From Snodgrassella sp945267035 (lineage in GTDB: Bacteria > Pseudomonadota > Gammaproteobacteria > Burkholderiales > Neisseriaceae), in assembly GCF_026535915.1 (NCBI RefSeq), contig NZ_JAFNPF010000001.1:1612001-1676000 (forward strand): DNA of 64,000 nt. The letters are read 5' to 3'. The translations under genes and the position numbers were made by a program. The notes beneath the pieces were generated by a model. The model saw only the letters and a list, made by a program, of their open reading frames with translations, ran no database searches and was not told where the DNA came from. This document shows, one piece after another, positions 1-10,072 of the stretch. Every line of letters begins with the position of its first letter. Within the stretch, counting starts at the first letter, position 1.

Positions 1-789
1 CAAGGTACTTTATCTCAAGTTCGTAAGCTGGAGCAAACAACGGCAATTGAGCAAAGTCGTACTTCTGACTACAAGGATCTGTTAGGGCAAAATTTTGTTT
101 CTAAGCATGCTTATTACGAACAACAAAGTAAATTGGTTCAAAATAAAAATGATTTAGCTAGTCAACGCAGTCAAGTGGTACAAATAAGAGAAAGCATTCG
201 TGAGGCCGAACAAAATCGGCTACTCAATACTAGAACGCTCAAACGAGATCTGCTTGATCAATTACGTCAAGCCAATGAAACTATCGAACAATTAAAGCAA
301 GAAACAGAAAAAGCCTTGCAACGTAAACAATTAATGACTTTAAAATCGCCGGTAGATGGGACTGTACAACAGCTCTCTACACATACTGTAGGTGGCGTTG
401 TTACAGCAGCACAGCAAATTATGGTTGTGGTTCCTGATCAGGATCAGATGGAAATTGAGGCTTTATTACCCAATAAGGATATAGGTTTTGTTAAAGCAAA
501 TCAGGAAGCCATTATTAAAATTGAATCGTTTCCTTATACGCGATATGGCTATTTGACTGGTAAGGTTAAAAATGTCAGTTTTGATGCTATAGAAGATGAG
601 AAATTAGGACTGGTTTTTGCGGTAACTATTGTTCTGGATAAAAATTATTTGATGATTGACGGAAAAAAAGTGAATTTAACGGCTGGGATGAATGTCACGG
701 CAGAAATTAAGACGGGTAAACGCCGAGTTATCACTTATCTTTTAAGTCCGCTTCAAACTAAAATTGATGAAAGTTTGCGAGAACGTTAA
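1..789 (+). CDS. hlyD: HlyD-family type I secretion periplasmic adaptor (5' end missing)
   Basis: This is the C-terminal part of a membrane-fusion protein that links an inner-membrane ABC exporter to a TolC-type channel in type I secretion. The frame is open from base 1, so the N-terminus lies outside the window. Visible are a long Gln/Glu-rich coiled-coil segment (about bases 30-330), a lipoyl-like half beginning around LKSPVDGTVQQL, and the C-terminal signature GKRRVITYLLSPLQ typical of RTX-type HlyD proteins. The next gene overlaps the stop codon by one base, so the two are co-transcribed. The ABC transporter and the substrate are presumably upstream of the window. The family assignment is firm; the exported substrate is unknown. 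Confidence 0.92.
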   Translation, partial: QGTLSQVRKLEQTTAIEQSRTSDYKDLLGQNFVSKHAYYEQQSKLVQNKNDLASQRSQVVQIRESIREAEQNRLLNTRTLKRDLLDQLRQANETIEQLKQETEKALQRKQLMTLKSPVDGTVQQLSTHTVGGVVTAAQQIMVVVPDQDQMEIEALLPNKDIGFVKANQEAIIKIESFPYTRYGYLTGKVKNVSFDAIEDEKLGLVFAVTIVLDKNYLMIDGKKVNLTAGMNVTAEIKTGKRRVITYLLSPLQTKIDESLRER

Positions 790-2114
790 TGCAAAAAGGT
801 TTTGTATCTTCAATATTTACATTTTGTCTGATGGGTTCTATCTGGTTTATGCCTAATGATGTACATGCTTTCGATTTATTTGAAGCATGGGAAGCGGCTT
901 TAGACTATTCTGCAGAATATGCTGCAGCTCGAAGTGAGCGGGATGCGCAAAGAGAACAACTGGCTCAAGCTCGATCAGGACTTTTGCCTCAAGTTAATGC
1001 TAATTATGTCTATCAAAAACAGCCCTCTTCTCTATCCAGTACAACCCAATCACATGGTTGGAATGTACAGGCAAGTCAAACTTTATTCGATAAGGCTAAA
1101 TGGTCACAATATCAACAAGGTAAAATTGTGGCCAAAATGGCTGACTGGCAACTTGCTATGGTCAAAGACAATTTACTTTACGAAACTGCAAAAGCTTATT
1201 TTCAAGTTTTGATGCTGGAAGATCAATTGGTTTCGATCGATAAGGAACAAGAGGCTTATGCATTGCAGATCAAACAATCCTTAGCCATGTTTAATAAGGG
1301 TGCAGCCACTATTGTTGATACAAATGAAGCACAAGCGGGTTATGAAGGTGCTCGAGCTAAAAAAATCAATGTGATGACTGAATTATTGGTTGCACAAAAC
1401 AATTTAACCAATATAACTGGCTTGGATCCAAAGAAAATTAAACATCTAAAAAATATTAATTTTGGGGATTTACTCGGTAAAACGTCCAAATCAGATTGGT
1501 TAAATTTGGCTAGAATTAATAATCCTCAATGGCAACAACAAATTCTGACCTTGGAAAACGCTAAGCAAGCTTTAATTGGAGCAAAAGCGGAAAAATGGCC
1601 TAAACTTACTCTAAATGGTGGCTATCAGGATAATCATCAGATTCAACAGTTTTATGGATTAAATCATGGTACTCGGAGTAAAGGTGGAACGGTATCGGCT
1701 CAATTTACGGTACCTATTTTCAATGGAGGGTTGATCCACAGCAAAACTCAGGAGGCAGCGGCAAAGGAACAACAAAATAAGTTTTTATTAATCGCTACTG
1801 AACGTAAGATTGAATTGAATATTAATCAAGCCTATCAAAATACACTCGGAAGTTTGTATCAGATTAAGGCACAGCAACAATTATTGAAAGCAAATTCGGT
1901 TAAACTCGAAGCGACTAAATTAGGACGTAAGGTTGGTGTTCGTAGTAATCTGGATGAGTTACAGGCAATACAGTCTAAAGCAGATGCTGAGCAAAAATTA
2001 GCTCAAGCACAGTATAATTATATTACTTATTATATTCAGCTTTTGCAAAGTTCGGGTACTCTTTCTCAACCAAAGGAACAATTAAAAATTCGTCAATTAT
2101 TATACAGGTATTAA
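789..2114 (+). CDS. tolC: TolC-family outer-membrane channel of type I secretion
   Basis: A 441-residue outer-membrane efflux protein that would form the trimeric channel-tunnel for the HlyD adaptor encoded immediately upstream. An N-terminal signal peptide ends near VHA (about residue 28). The mature protein starts with DLFEAWEAALDYSAEYAAAR, the usual TolC opening helix, and carries two Ala/Gln-rich helical repeats (about residues 30-230 and 240-430). The start codon overlaps the stop of the adaptor gene (TAATG), indicating translational coupling. Length is normal for type I secretion TolC proteins. It could serve other exporters too, but its position argues for a dedicated role in this locus. 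Confidence 0.93.
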   Translation: MQKGFVSSIFTFCLMGSIWFMPNDVHAFDLFEAWEAALDYSAEYAAARSERDAQREQLAQARSGLLPQVNANYVYQKQPSSLSSTTQSHGWNVQASQTLFDKAKWSQYQQGKIVAKMADWQLAMVKDNLLYETAKAYFQVLMLEDQLVSIDKEQEAYALQIKQSLAMFNKGAATIVDTNEAQAGYEGARAKKINVMTELLVAQNNLTNITGLDPKKIKHLKNINFGDLLGKTSKSDWLNLARINNPQWQQQILTLENAKQALIGAKAEKWPKLTLNGGYQDNHQIQQFYGLNHGTRSKGGTVSAQFTVPIFNGGLIHSKTQEAAAKEQQNKFLLIATERKIELNINQAYQNTLGSLYQIKAQQQLLKANSVKLEATKLGRKVGVRSNLDELQAIQSKADAEQKLAQAQYNYITYYIQLLQSSGTLSQPKEQLKIRQLLYRY

Positions 2115-3109
2115 ATCAGGTCTTATTTGTAGTTATGTGGATTGTATCCAATTAATTATTTAAATTGATCCAGTGAGTAAATTCAACGGTTAAAGTTAAT
2201 TATTTAACTCTGCTCTAACGTTTTCTTTGTTATTTTCATGCATCGATTAGCTTTCTACTGTAATCATTAATCTACTGAAATAAAGTTTTTTAATTTTTTG
2301 ATGATTAAAAGAATTTTAATGTGTTAACACAATAGAGAAAAAAATAACTTCAAACTTCCCTTCAGAGCTGTTTGAGATTGGTAGAAATAATTAGTAATAA
2401 ATGATATTTTCCTATAAGTAGATGAATAGTCTAGTAATGCTTAATAAAGGATTAATACTGTATAAATTGCAAAGTAGTAAATTTGATGATAAATACTATT
2501 TTTGTGTGTTGTCTTAGGTAGGTTTATTTATAATTGGATCAGCATGATTTTTACCAAGTTATTTGGTTAATCAATGAAATATAATATTTAATTTATTTTT
2601 GAATAATGACTGTATATATTATTTTACCCAAACATATTAAACTGAGGGTTATAAAGCAGATTCGGTTTAATTAGTAAAATTTCTAAAGGTAAAATAAGTT
2701 ATAGTTTTAGATAATAAGCTGATATAAAAGATTTATGTCAATGATACATGTAAATAATGATGTTTTTATGCTTTTTAAATAGCTTTATAAGAGTTGGATA
2801 AGGATTGGAATCAAATAATTTGGCTGATTAGTCAATTTGTTTTCATTCGGAATATCAATTCAATTCATTATTTTAATTATGATTGGGTCAGATTAATATG
2901 AATGAAATAAAAATTAATCCATATCTATACAGCACAGAATTTCCATTTAATTATTGATATAACCATATAATTTAAATAACACCCATCTTTCAGGTAATAT
3001 TACTCATTTTTCAAATCGCTTAGCTCATCCACAAAATTATGCATACTGCATTTTGGTTTAGTTACTAAGATGGGGAGATAACTAAACCATGATATTCGAA
3101 ATGATGTAA
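2115..3109. other. Gene-free AT-rich stretch between TolC and lptG
   Basis: About 1 kb of very AT-rich DNA separates the convergent tolC and lptG genes. I see no open frame with a ribosome-binding site, no RNA gene and no clear intrinsic terminator. It may be the remains of a deleted gene, but nothing recognisable is left. Confidence 0.6.
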
Positions 3110-4201
3110 CTAACGTTTTTCCTGTCTTCTGATCAGATAAATGGCCAAACATAGGAATAACAGTGTCGGCAAAAATGCGGCTACAGGAGTAGGAACGGCA
3201 TATAATTGGCTAGTAAAGCCAAATAAACGGCCTGAAAAATGGAAAAGTAATCCTAAGCTAATACCATAAAATAGTTTCAATCCCATATTGCCCCGGCGGT
3301 TTTGCTGAGGTGTAAATGCTAAAGCGACAAGTGCCATCACCATACAAGCTAGTGGATAAGCGATTTTCCGCCACCAAGCCAATTGATAGCGTGTTGTCTG
3401 TTGATGGTTATTTTTAAGATGTTTGATATAAGTAGATAAAGCATTGATGGACATTTGTTCTGGAGTGATCAATAACACGTTAAGCAACTGATGATTGATT
3501 AAGATTTTCCAGTCCAATTTATCCAAATGAGAGGCGACCACTTTATTTGATTCTAATTGGGTTTGTGTCACGCCTAGCAAGTGCCATTGCGATTTATTAG
3601 TCTGATGAGCGCTTACTACTTTAACTTTATCTGCATGTAGGGTCTGAGTCAGTTGAAATTGATCATTATGTTGATATATGGTGATGTCTTTTAGGGTGCC
3701 ATCAGGCAACATTTCAGCAATATTGATGATATCGGCACCCTGCTTCAGCCAGATGCCACTCTCCCCTGAACTGATGGTGTTTTGCCGAGCATGCAACTGA
3801 TATTGCTCTGCGTAGGGGCCAGATTTAGGCACGATGATTTCACCCAGTACGGCAGTTAACACCGCAAAGGTTAAGCCAAATTGTAACAACATTCCAATGA
3901 TACTCATCAGGCTGATGCCGCTGGTTCTGATGACGGTTAACTCGCTATGAGAAGCCATCTGACTCAAACAAATCAATGCTCCTACCAATACAGCCAATGG
4001 CATGAGCTCATAGGCATGGGCAGGAACCAGTAACATAACATAGTACAGCATTTTTAATGCGGTATAGCTCCCATCACCAACATGGCTAATTTCACCCATG
4101 ATATCGAAAAAGCCATACAAGCTGATCAAAGCCAGTAAAGCGTAAACTGTACACACTGTAAGCTGGCTAAACATGTAACGATTGAGTAATCGCATTATCA
4201 A
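3110..4201 (-). CDS. lptG: LPS export ABC transporter permease LptG
   Basis: A 363-residue inner-membrane protein of the LptB2FG complex, which extracts lipopolysaccharide from the inner membrane and pushes it into the LptCADE bridge. It has the family layout: transmembrane segments near residues 12-35, 60-80 and 100-122, a periplasmic beta-jellyroll domain (about 130-265), and three more membrane segments at the C-terminus (about 275-360). It overlaps the upstream lptF by four bases (ATGA), so the two permeases are translationally coupled and made in equal amounts. No gene follows it closely. Confidence 0.95.
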   Translation of the reverse strand: MIMRLLNRYMFSQLTVCTVYALLALISLYGFFDIMGEISHVGDGSYTALKMLYYVMLLVPAHAYELMPLAVLVGALICLSQMASHSELTVIRTSGISLMSIIGMLLQFGLTFAVLTAVLGEIIVPKSGPYAEQYQLHARQNTISSGESGIWLKQGADIINIAEMLPDGTLKDITIYQHNDQFQLTQTLHADKVKVVSAHQTNKSQWHLLGVTQTQLESNKVVASHLDKLDWKILINHQLLNVLLITPEQMSINALSTYIKHLKNNHQQTTRYQLAWWRKIAYPLACMVMALVALAFTPQQNRRGNMGLKLFYGISLGLLFHFSGRLFGFTSQLYAVPTPVAAFLPTLLFLCLAIYLIRRQEKR

Positions 4202-5307
4202 TGCCCTCCTATCAAGGAAGTCAATGCGGTGCGTAAAGGAGCGGCGGGTCGGTCACGCCAACGAAGCAGGAGTAAAAATAATAGAAACATGATCAAATGC
4301 ATAGGCACTAGACCAAGCCACATCGGTAAACGTCCGTCTTCTACCAGATCTCGCAGAAAGGTTAGCCCGTTTTGATAAATTAGGAATATTACAATAGCTA
4401 TAAGTATATTGTAGGTATGGCCGGTACGTGGATTAAAATACGATAAAGGCAAAGCCATTAATGACAATATTAATACGCTTATAGGCAGGGATATGCGCCA
4501 CATTAATTCTGCTTTGTATGCTGGCTTGTCGCTCGCTAATAATGCTGAAGTGGAAATGGTATGTCGATTTTGTTTGGGGTCAATTACTAAAGTATTGACG
4601 CTGATAATCAGGGTCATTTTGGAGAAGGCTACGCGCTCATAATCAGCTCGGCCTGGCGTCCCGCTATAGCGATATCCATCTTCTAATATCAAAATGCGTT
4701 TTTCTCCATCCTGAGTGAATTCGCCACGTTTGGCAAAGATGGTACTGTCTTTGCCATTTTTTTCTTTTTCACGAACAAACAGATTTTTTCCTTGGCCGGT
4801 ATCGGCATTAAATGATTCGATAAAATAAATCCGCGGGTGGCTTTTGCCTATTTCGCGAAAAACACCGGGCTCTATGAGGGATAATTCTTGTTTTTGTTTT
4901 AATAATTCGGCAAATTCTCGACTACGCCATTCTGCCCAAGGTTGAATTAGCATGGAAACTAAGGCTACTAATACGGCAAATGGCACAGCAAATTTTAGTA
5001 AAGGGACAATCCAGTTACGCAGTGATAACCCACAGGACAACCATATTACCATCTCGCTGTCACGCCAGTAACGGGTCAACACAGAGAGGATGCTGATATA
5101 TGCGGTCAATATCAATAAGACGGGGGTTAAGCCAATGGTCCAAAAGCCTATCAAGGTGGTTACTGCATCGATGGCAACTCTTCCTGAGGCTGCCCTGCCC
5201 AAAAGATTAATGGTTTGAGTAGTCACCAGCACGACTAGTAAGATTAAAAATATTCCTACTGCCGTCCATGATAGTTCTTTAATAAATTGGCGTCGATAGA
5301 TCATAAA
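4198..5307 (-). CDS. lptF: LPS export ABC transporter permease LptF
   Basis: Partner permease of LptG in the LPS-extracting LptB2FG complex. It has N-terminal transmembrane segments, the neisserial-looking stretch RYWRDSEMVIWLSCGLSLR, a central periplasmic domain, and three C-terminal membrane segments that include PLSYFNPRTGHTYNIL. An in-frame ATG seven codons upstream (5328) gives a longer reading, but I chose the start at MIYRRQFIKELSW because it matches where neisserial LptF proteins begin (369 residues). It is divergent from pepA, with about 100 bp of shared promoter region between them. Confidence 0.94.
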   Translation of the reverse strand, partial: FMIYRRQFIKELSWTAVGIFLILLVVLVTTQTINLLGRAASGRVAIDAVTTLIGFWTIGLTPVLLILTAYISILSVLTRYWRDSEMVIWLSCGLSLRNWIVPLLKFAVPFAVLVALVSMLIQPWAEWRSREFAELLKQKQELSLIEPGVFREIGKSHPRIYFIESFNADTGQGKNLFVREKEKNGKDSTIFAKRGEFTQDGEKRILILEDGYRYSGTPGRADYERVAFSKMTLIISVNTLVIDPKQNRHTISTSALLASDKPAYKAELMWRISLPISVLILSLMALPLSYFNPRTGHTYNILIAIVIFLIYQNGLTFLRDLVEDGRLPMWLGLVPMHLIMFLLFLLLLRWRDRPAAPLRTALTSLIGGH

Positions 5308-5431
5308 ATTTCTATAATTAGGCTGCATATCGTTTTGATGGCAGCATGAGTTACAATTAGGGATACTTTATCCTGTATAGGGATATAATCAAGCAGATGT
5401 ACGCCTTTATCAAGTCATGAAAGATTAAAAG

Positions 5432-6847
5432 ATGGAATTTAGCATAAAAGTAGAACAATTGCAGCCGCAACGCATGGATTCTTTACTGATTATTTGCACG
5501 GAAAATGCTGTTGTCACTGATTATCCTGCCGAAATACTTTATAAGCAGTTAGTTGAACAAGAAAAGGATTTTTGTTCAGCAGATTGGTTGGAACAAGAAT
5601 CTGTGCGATCTGTGGCCATAGCTAAAATTAAAAATGATGATTATGCGGCAATTCAGACTTTAGCCATTACTGCTGCTAAATGGGCTAAAGAGCAAGCTGT
5701 AATAGATGTTGATTTAACTCGGTTAAACGAATCTGAAACTCAAAAATGGGTGGAGGCTTTTACTATTGCTACCGAACAGGCAACTTATCAATTTGATTCT
5801 TTCAAGCGTAAGTCAAGTACCTGTATGCTATCTACGGTGAATTATTACTCTAATTTTGCTGTCCATGAAACTTTACAGAAAGCTGAGGCGATTGTCTTTG
5901 GTATGAATATTTGCAAGGATCTGGGCAACTCCCCAGCTAATATTTGTACCCCAAGCTATCTTGCTGATGCTGCTGTTAATCTTGCTACTCAACTAGGCGC
6001 CTCATCAAAAATCATGGCGGAAGATGAGATAGAGAAGTTGGGAATGAATGCTTTTATGGCAGTAGCTAAAGGCAGTTCTGCAGGTGCACGGCTGATTGAA
6101 CTGAGCTATTATGGTGCCCAAAATAGTCAAGATAAACCAATAGTGTTGGTGGGTAAAGGGATTAGTTTTGACTCAGGAGGTATTTCACTCAAACCGGGTG
6201 CCTCAATGGATGAGATGAAATATGATATGTGCGGTGCAGCAACGGTCATTGGCACTTTTGCTGCCGCAGTCAAGCTTAAGTTGCCTATTAATCTGGTGGC
6301 GGTGATTCCTACCTGTGAAAATATGCCAGCAGGAAATGCGCTGAAGCCTGGTGATATTATTCAATCGATGAATGGTTTGACTATTGAGGTTTTAAATACC
6401 GATGCAGAAGGTCGTCTGATTTTATGTGACGCTTTAACTTATGCAGAGCGATTTAATCCGGCAGCGGTGATTGATGTTGCCACTCTGACGGGTGCCTGCA
6501 TTATTGCTCTGGGGCATGTGGCACAAGGAGTCATGGGAAATCATCAGGATTTAGTCGATCAACTTTTAAATGCCGCAAAAATAAGTAATGATAAAACCTG
6601 GCAGTTACCTTTATATGAAGAATATAAGGAACAGCTAAAATCCAATTTTGCCGATTTACAAAATATAGGTGGTCGTCCTGCCGGAACGATAACCGCTGCT
6701 GCCTTTTTATCTTATTTTACGGAAAACTATCCTTGGGCTCACTTGGATATTGCTGGAACTGCATGGCAATCAGGCAGTAATAAAGGAGCTACTGGTCGTC
6801 CTGTGCCACTTTTGCTGGAATTCTTACAGCAATATGGCGGAAGTTGA
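5432..6847 (+). CDS. pepA: Leucyl aminopeptidase (M17 family)
   Basis: A cytosolic dinuclear metal aminopeptidase of the M17 family that removes N-terminal residues from peptides. In PepA of other bacteria the same fold can also bind DNA. The catalytic C-terminal domain shows the lysine/aspartate metal site in VGKGISFDSGGISLKPG (about residues 238-255) and the family signature NTDAEGRL (about 322-329). At 471 residues it is slightly shorter than E. coli PepA, as in Neisseria. holC follows after 6 bp, an arrangement common in proteobacteria. A TATAAT-like box at 5384-5389 lies 42 bp upstream but has no good -35 partner. Confidence 0.96.
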   Translation: MEFSIKVEQLQPQRMDSLLIICTENAVVTDYPAEILYKQLVEQEKDFCSADWLEQESVRSVAIAKIKNDDYAAIQTLAITAAKWAKEQAVIDVDLTRLNESETQKWVEAFTIATEQATYQFDSFKRKSSTCMLSTVNYYSNFAVHETLQKAEAIVFGMNICKDLGNSPANICTPSYLADAAVNLATQLGASSKIMAEDEIEKLGMNAFMAVAKGSSAGARLIELSYYGAQNSQDKPIVLVGKGISFDSGGISLKPGASMDEMKYDMCGAATVIGTFAAAVKLKLPINLVAVIPTCENMPAGNALKPGDIIQSMNGLTIEVLNTDAEGRLILCDALTYAERFNPAAVIDVATLTGACIIALGHVAQGVMGNHQDLVDQLLNAAKISNDKTWQLPLYEEYKEQLKSNFADLQNIGGRPAGTITAAAFLSYFTENYPWAHLDIAGTAWQSGSNKGATGRPVPLLLEFLQQYGGS

Positions 6848-6853
6848 GAAATA

Positions 6854-7291
6854 ATGGCCACCACTACTTTTTACACCCACCTGTCCGATTTGTCAGATTT
6901 TGCCTGCCGGCTGACACAAAAAGTGTTTAAAAGTGGTCAAAAGGTCTTGGTCTGGTTAGAGGATGCAGAACAAGTGCAACAATTTGATCAGGCTTTATGG
7001 GCTTTTGATCCGATTAGTTTTATACCACATGAAATATGGCTTGGCGGACAAAATCTAAGAGGAGATTTACCGGCTGTGCTTTTAGCATGCGGTGATGAAT
7101 TGCCTGAACTGTCGGAAAACAGGGTGGTGATTAATTTAGCTGATATCTATTGGTGTAATGCACCTCAACCTCCTCAGCGAATATTAGAGCTGGTTAGTGC
7201 TGATCTGGATGCTTTAACTGCTGCTCGGCAGCGATTTAGAACATATCGCAATGCTGGATATACGATTGAACACCACGACATGCGTAAATAA
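6854..7291 (+). CDS. holC: DNA polymerase III chi subunit
   Basis: A 145-residue protein with the features of HolC. This clamp-loader accessory subunit pairs with psi and binds single-stranded DNA-binding protein at the replication fork. Recognisable segments are TTFYTHLSDL at the N-terminus, FKSGQKVLVWLEDAEQ, the LWAFDPISFIPHEI block and RNAGYTIEHHD near the end. It follows pepA by 6 bp, the classic pepA-holC pairing, and an intrinsic terminator lies directly downstream. Confidence 0.9.
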   Translation: MATTTFYTHLSDLSDFACRLTQKVFKSGQKVLVWLEDAEQVQQFDQALWAFDPISFIPHEIWLGGQNLRGDLPAVLLACGDELPELSENRVVINLADIYWCNAPQPPQRILELVSADLDALTAARQRFRTYRNAGYTIEHHDMRK

Positions 7292-7300
7292 AATGATAAA

Positions 7301-7326
7301 ACGGACATTTTCATGTCCGTTTTTTG
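7301..7326. terminator. Bidirectional intrinsic terminator between holC and rfbD
   Basis: A perfect 8-bp stem (ACGGACAT/ATGTCCGT) with a 4-base loop is followed by six T on the plus strand, and an A-rich stretch precedes it. It would end holC transcription and may also serve the convergent rfbD gene. Confidence 0.9.
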
Positions 7327-7331
7327 TTGGG

Positions 7332-8192
7332 TTAATCGATCAATTTAGCCATAACATGTGCTAAAGGTGTAGGCACAATGGGTTGGTCAAGAAGCTTGTT
7401 TAAGGTAGTGCTATCCAAAACACCATATGCAGGGCGCTTGGCTGCACACTGATAATCGGCTGTTCGAATACGTTCAACACTAACCTGTCGATATGACTGT
7501 TTTTTTTCTGCAGCTAAAGTAAATATTTGATGAGCGAAGTCAGCCCAACTCATCTGTTGGTCTCCTGCAAAATGCAATAAACCACGGGGTGAATGGTTTA
7601 ATTGAACAAGTTTAATGATTGCTTCGGCTAAATCACCGGCATAAGTCGGGCAGCCGATTTGATCATCTACTACCCGCATTTTGAGCATTTCAAGACCTTT
7701 ATTCAACATTACTTTAACAAAATTGTGCCCGTGTTCACTGTAAACCCAAGATGTGCGCACAATAGTGGTATCGATATGAGCATGTAATGCCAAAAGCTCA
7801 CCAGCCAGTTTGCTTTGTCCGTAAACATTTATCGGATTAGGAGCCATATTTTCATTCAGTGGTATTTGCTGGTGCCCATCAAATACTTGTTCAGTTGATA
7901 CATGGATCAACCGTCCACCAATGCTTTTGGCAGCCATAGCCAGATTCAGGGTACCTGTTGCATTCACTGCAAAAGCCTGCTCGCTATTTGTCTCAGCCGC
8001 ATCAACTTTGGTATATGCTGCTGCATTGATAATCACTTTAGGTTCAAATGTTTTGACCATATTCAATACATTTTGAGCATCAGTGATGTCTAAGGTTTGG
8101 GAATCGCAAGCGATGATTTCCCACTCTTCTGGAAAACGCTCTTTTAAACAAGTTCCTAGCTGTCCTTGTGAGCCGGTTAGTAGAATACGCAT
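7332..8192 (-). CDS. rfbD: dTDP-4-dehydrorhamnose reductase
   Basis: A 286-residue extended short-chain dehydrogenase/reductase of the RmlD type, which reduces dTDP-4-keto-L-rhamnose to dTDP-L-rhamnose with NAD(P)H. The N-terminal nucleotide-binding motif is LLTGSQGQLG, and the catalytic YxxxK is in YGQSKLAGE (about residue 125). A ribosome-binding site (AAGG) sits 7 bases before the ATG. The other three rhamnose genes (rmlA, B, C) are not in the window. The substrate is therefore family knowledge; a role in another deoxysugar pathway is possible. Confidence 0.88.
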   Translation of the reverse strand: MRILLTGSQGQLGTCLKERFPEEWEIIACDSQTLDITDAQNVLNMVKTFEPKVIINAAAYTKVDAAETNSEQAFAVNATGTLNLAMAAKSIGGRLIHVSTEQVFDGHQQIPLNENMAPNPINVYGQSKLAGELLALHAHIDTTIVRTSWVYSEHGHNFVKVMLNKGLEMLKMRVVDDQIGCPTYAGDLAEAIIKLVQLNHSPRGLLHFAGDQQMSWADFAHQIFTLAAEKKQSYRQVSVERIRTADYQCAAKRPAYGVLDSTTLNKLLDQPIVPTPLAHVMAKLID

Positions 8193-8335
8193 AGCATGCC
8201 TTATGTTTCGATTCGCAGTATATAACGGGGTTAATAGTTGTTTAATGATTTTTGATCATGTTGATTTAATAGCCCAAGCAATTGTCAATTGATATTTGGA
8301 TTGTGATCATCAAATCCAATTTGTTGACCAGTCTG

Positions 8336-9478
8336 TTAATCGCTATAACTATCTATGCCATTTGCCCATAGTGAGGTCTCGGTGTGCTGTAACTGCCAGC
8401 GACAATCAGTACCGACTAAATCCAAAGCCATAGTATTCCATTCGCTTTTATGCAGTGCTTGCGGGTCTTCTGCCAAAGAAAACGCATTTTTCGCTGATTG
8501 ACCCAAAAATTTTGGTGCTTGATAGTAAATGATTTCATCTACTACTTTAGAATTTAGTAAGGCGGAATTGAGGGTTAAACCAGCTTCAACTAAGATCATG
8601 CCGATTTGACGCTGAGCCAACGCTGGCCATAGTTGATTCAAATCTATCCTACCATGCTGGTCAGCTGGGACTGTAATGATGGAAACATGATCATATGGTG
8701 TAAAAGCAGCCTTTTTCTCCGTGTCTTGTACTGTGGTGATGATTAGGGTTGGACTATTGCTATCACTGATGACATGATGATTGACTGTCAGGCGTAAACG
8801 ACTGTCCAAAATAATTCTTATTGGCTGACGTATGGTATTAAAACGTCGTACATTTAAGAGTGGATTATCAGCAAGAACAGTATTGATACCAGTTAGAATT
8901 GCACAGCTTTCTGCCCGTAGGGTTTGTACATCATCGCGTGCAGCTTCACCCGTTATCCATTTGCTGTCACCATTGCTTAAGGCGGTTTTACTATCCAATG
9001 AAGCAGCCACTTTTAAGCGAATGTAGGGTCGTTGTCGTTCAATTCTGGAAAGAAAGCCTACATTCAGCATTCTGGCTTGTTGGGCTAATAATCCGCTACT
9101 GACCTCAATTCCCGCTCGTTGTAACATGGCACGCCCTTTACCCTGTACCAATGGATTTGGGTCTGTCATAGCCATCACAACACGGGATATACCTGCATCA
9201 ATTAATGCCTGTGCGCACGGACCTGTTCGTCCTGTATGACTACATGGTTCTAAGGTAACATACGCGGTTGCTCCAGCAGCGAAATGACCAGCCTGATTTA
9301 ATGCATGTCTTTCTGCATGGGGTTCACCGGTATAGACATGAAATCCTTGACCTACGATCTGCTCACCCTGAGCAATGACACAACCAACACGGGGATTAGG
9401 ACTCGTTGAAAATCGCCCTTGCCAAGCAAGATCAAGAGCGATTTGCATAAACTTTTCATCAAGTGTAGAAAAGTACAT
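8336..9478 (-). CDS. ribD: Riboflavin biosynthesis deaminase/reductase RibD
   Basis: A bifunctional enzyme that deaminates and then reduces the pyrimidine intermediate of riboflavin synthesis. The N-terminal deaminase domain has the zinc-site motif HAE (about residue 54) and PCxxxGRTGPC (about 78-88). The C-terminal reductase domain runs from about residue 150, with SLDSKTALSNGDSKWITG near its start and ILVEAG later. Length (380 residues) is close to the usual 365-375. It begins 3 bp after the stop of the lipoprotein gene, so it is the last gene of an nrdR-lipoprotein-ribD cluster. Confidence 0.96.
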   Translation of the reverse strand: MYFSTLDEKFMQIALDLAWQGRFSTSPNPRVGCVIAQGEQIVGQGFHVYTGEPHAERHALNQAGHFAAGATAYVTLEPCSHTGRTGPCAQALIDAGISRVVMAMTDPNPLVQGKGRAMLQRAGIEVSSGLLAQQARMLNVGFLSRIERQRPYIRLKVAASLDSKTALSNGDSKWITGEAARDDVQTLRAESCAILTGINTVLADNPLLNVRRFNTIRQPIRIILDSRLRLTVNHHVISDSNSPTLIITTVQDTEKKAAFTPYDHVSIITVPADQHGRIDLNQLWPALAQRQIGMILVEAGLTLNSALLNSKVVDEIIYYQAPKFLGQSAKNAFSLAEDPQALHKSEWNTMALDLVGTDCRWQLQHTETSLWANGIDSYSD

Positions 9479-9481
9479 TGT

Positions 9482-10072
9482 TTAATTATTGATATTGATG
9501 GTTTTCAATGTGGCCGCCAAGGCATCGGGTTTGGCTGTATCACTGGTTGCACACACTGAATAGAGGTTATTATTAGCAACGATGGCTACGCAGCTTTCGT
9601 TTAAGATCACGCCATTGGCTTCATGACTAATGCGATAGTTGATGCGATTGTCAGTAGCAATGCCTACATCCAAAGATTTTAAAGAAGTTGATTTTTTAAG
9701 GCTATCTACCAAGTTGGCAAAGTAGTCTTTTGCCTCGATTTTAAGCGGGCCGAGATCATTAGCAACGAGGGTAATATTACTTTTTTCATCATACTGCAAT
9801 AGTATGAGCGTAGCCAGATCGTCTTTAAGCACGCGATTTTCCGCATCATCCATTTCGTCAACAAAATTGCCATCAACCACTATAGATAGTTTTTCATCAC
9901 GACTGCTTAGAGTCTGTGTTGTGGCTACATTATTTTCAGAGCTGGCCACAGATGTGTTACTGCCAATAGCTGCATCACTACCACTCAGTGTTACTGAGGT
10001 TTCATTTTCTTTACAGGCACATAAGCTGATTAACGCGATAGCAACCCACAAATATAAACGTGATTTCAACAT
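9482..10072 (-). CDS. Putative lipoprotein of the nrdR-ribD cluster
   Basis: A 196-residue protein I cannot assign to a named family. The N-terminus looks like a lipoprotein signal: a short charged region, a hydrophobic stretch and a cysteine at LISLCAC (about residue 20). A Ser/Thr/Ala-rich linker follows, then a folded part (about 60-196) with two further cysteines near its end (SCVAI and SVCATS) that could form a disulfide. It lies 113 bp after nrdR and 3 bp before ribD, so it is probably co-transcribed with ribD. A periplasmic or membrane-anchored location is inferred from the signal. Confidence 0.75.
   Translation of the reverse strand: MLKSRLYLWVAIALISLCACKENETSVTLSGSDAAIGSNTSVASSENNVATTQTLSSRDEKLSIVVDGNFVDEMDDAENRVLKDDLATLILLQYDEKSNITLVANDLGPLKIEAKDYFANLVDSLKKSTSLKSLDVGIATDNRINYRISHEANGVILNESCVAIVANNNLYSVCATSDTAKPDALAATLKTININN

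Noticed and set aside
919..1212. 97-codon plus-strand frame inside tolC
   Set aside because: It overlaps the clear TolC frame out of phase and has no ribosome-binding site or family features.
8291..8322. Inverted repeat TTGGATT/AATCCAA after ribD
   Set aside because: Short stem with no T-run on the minus strand, so not called as the ribD terminator.
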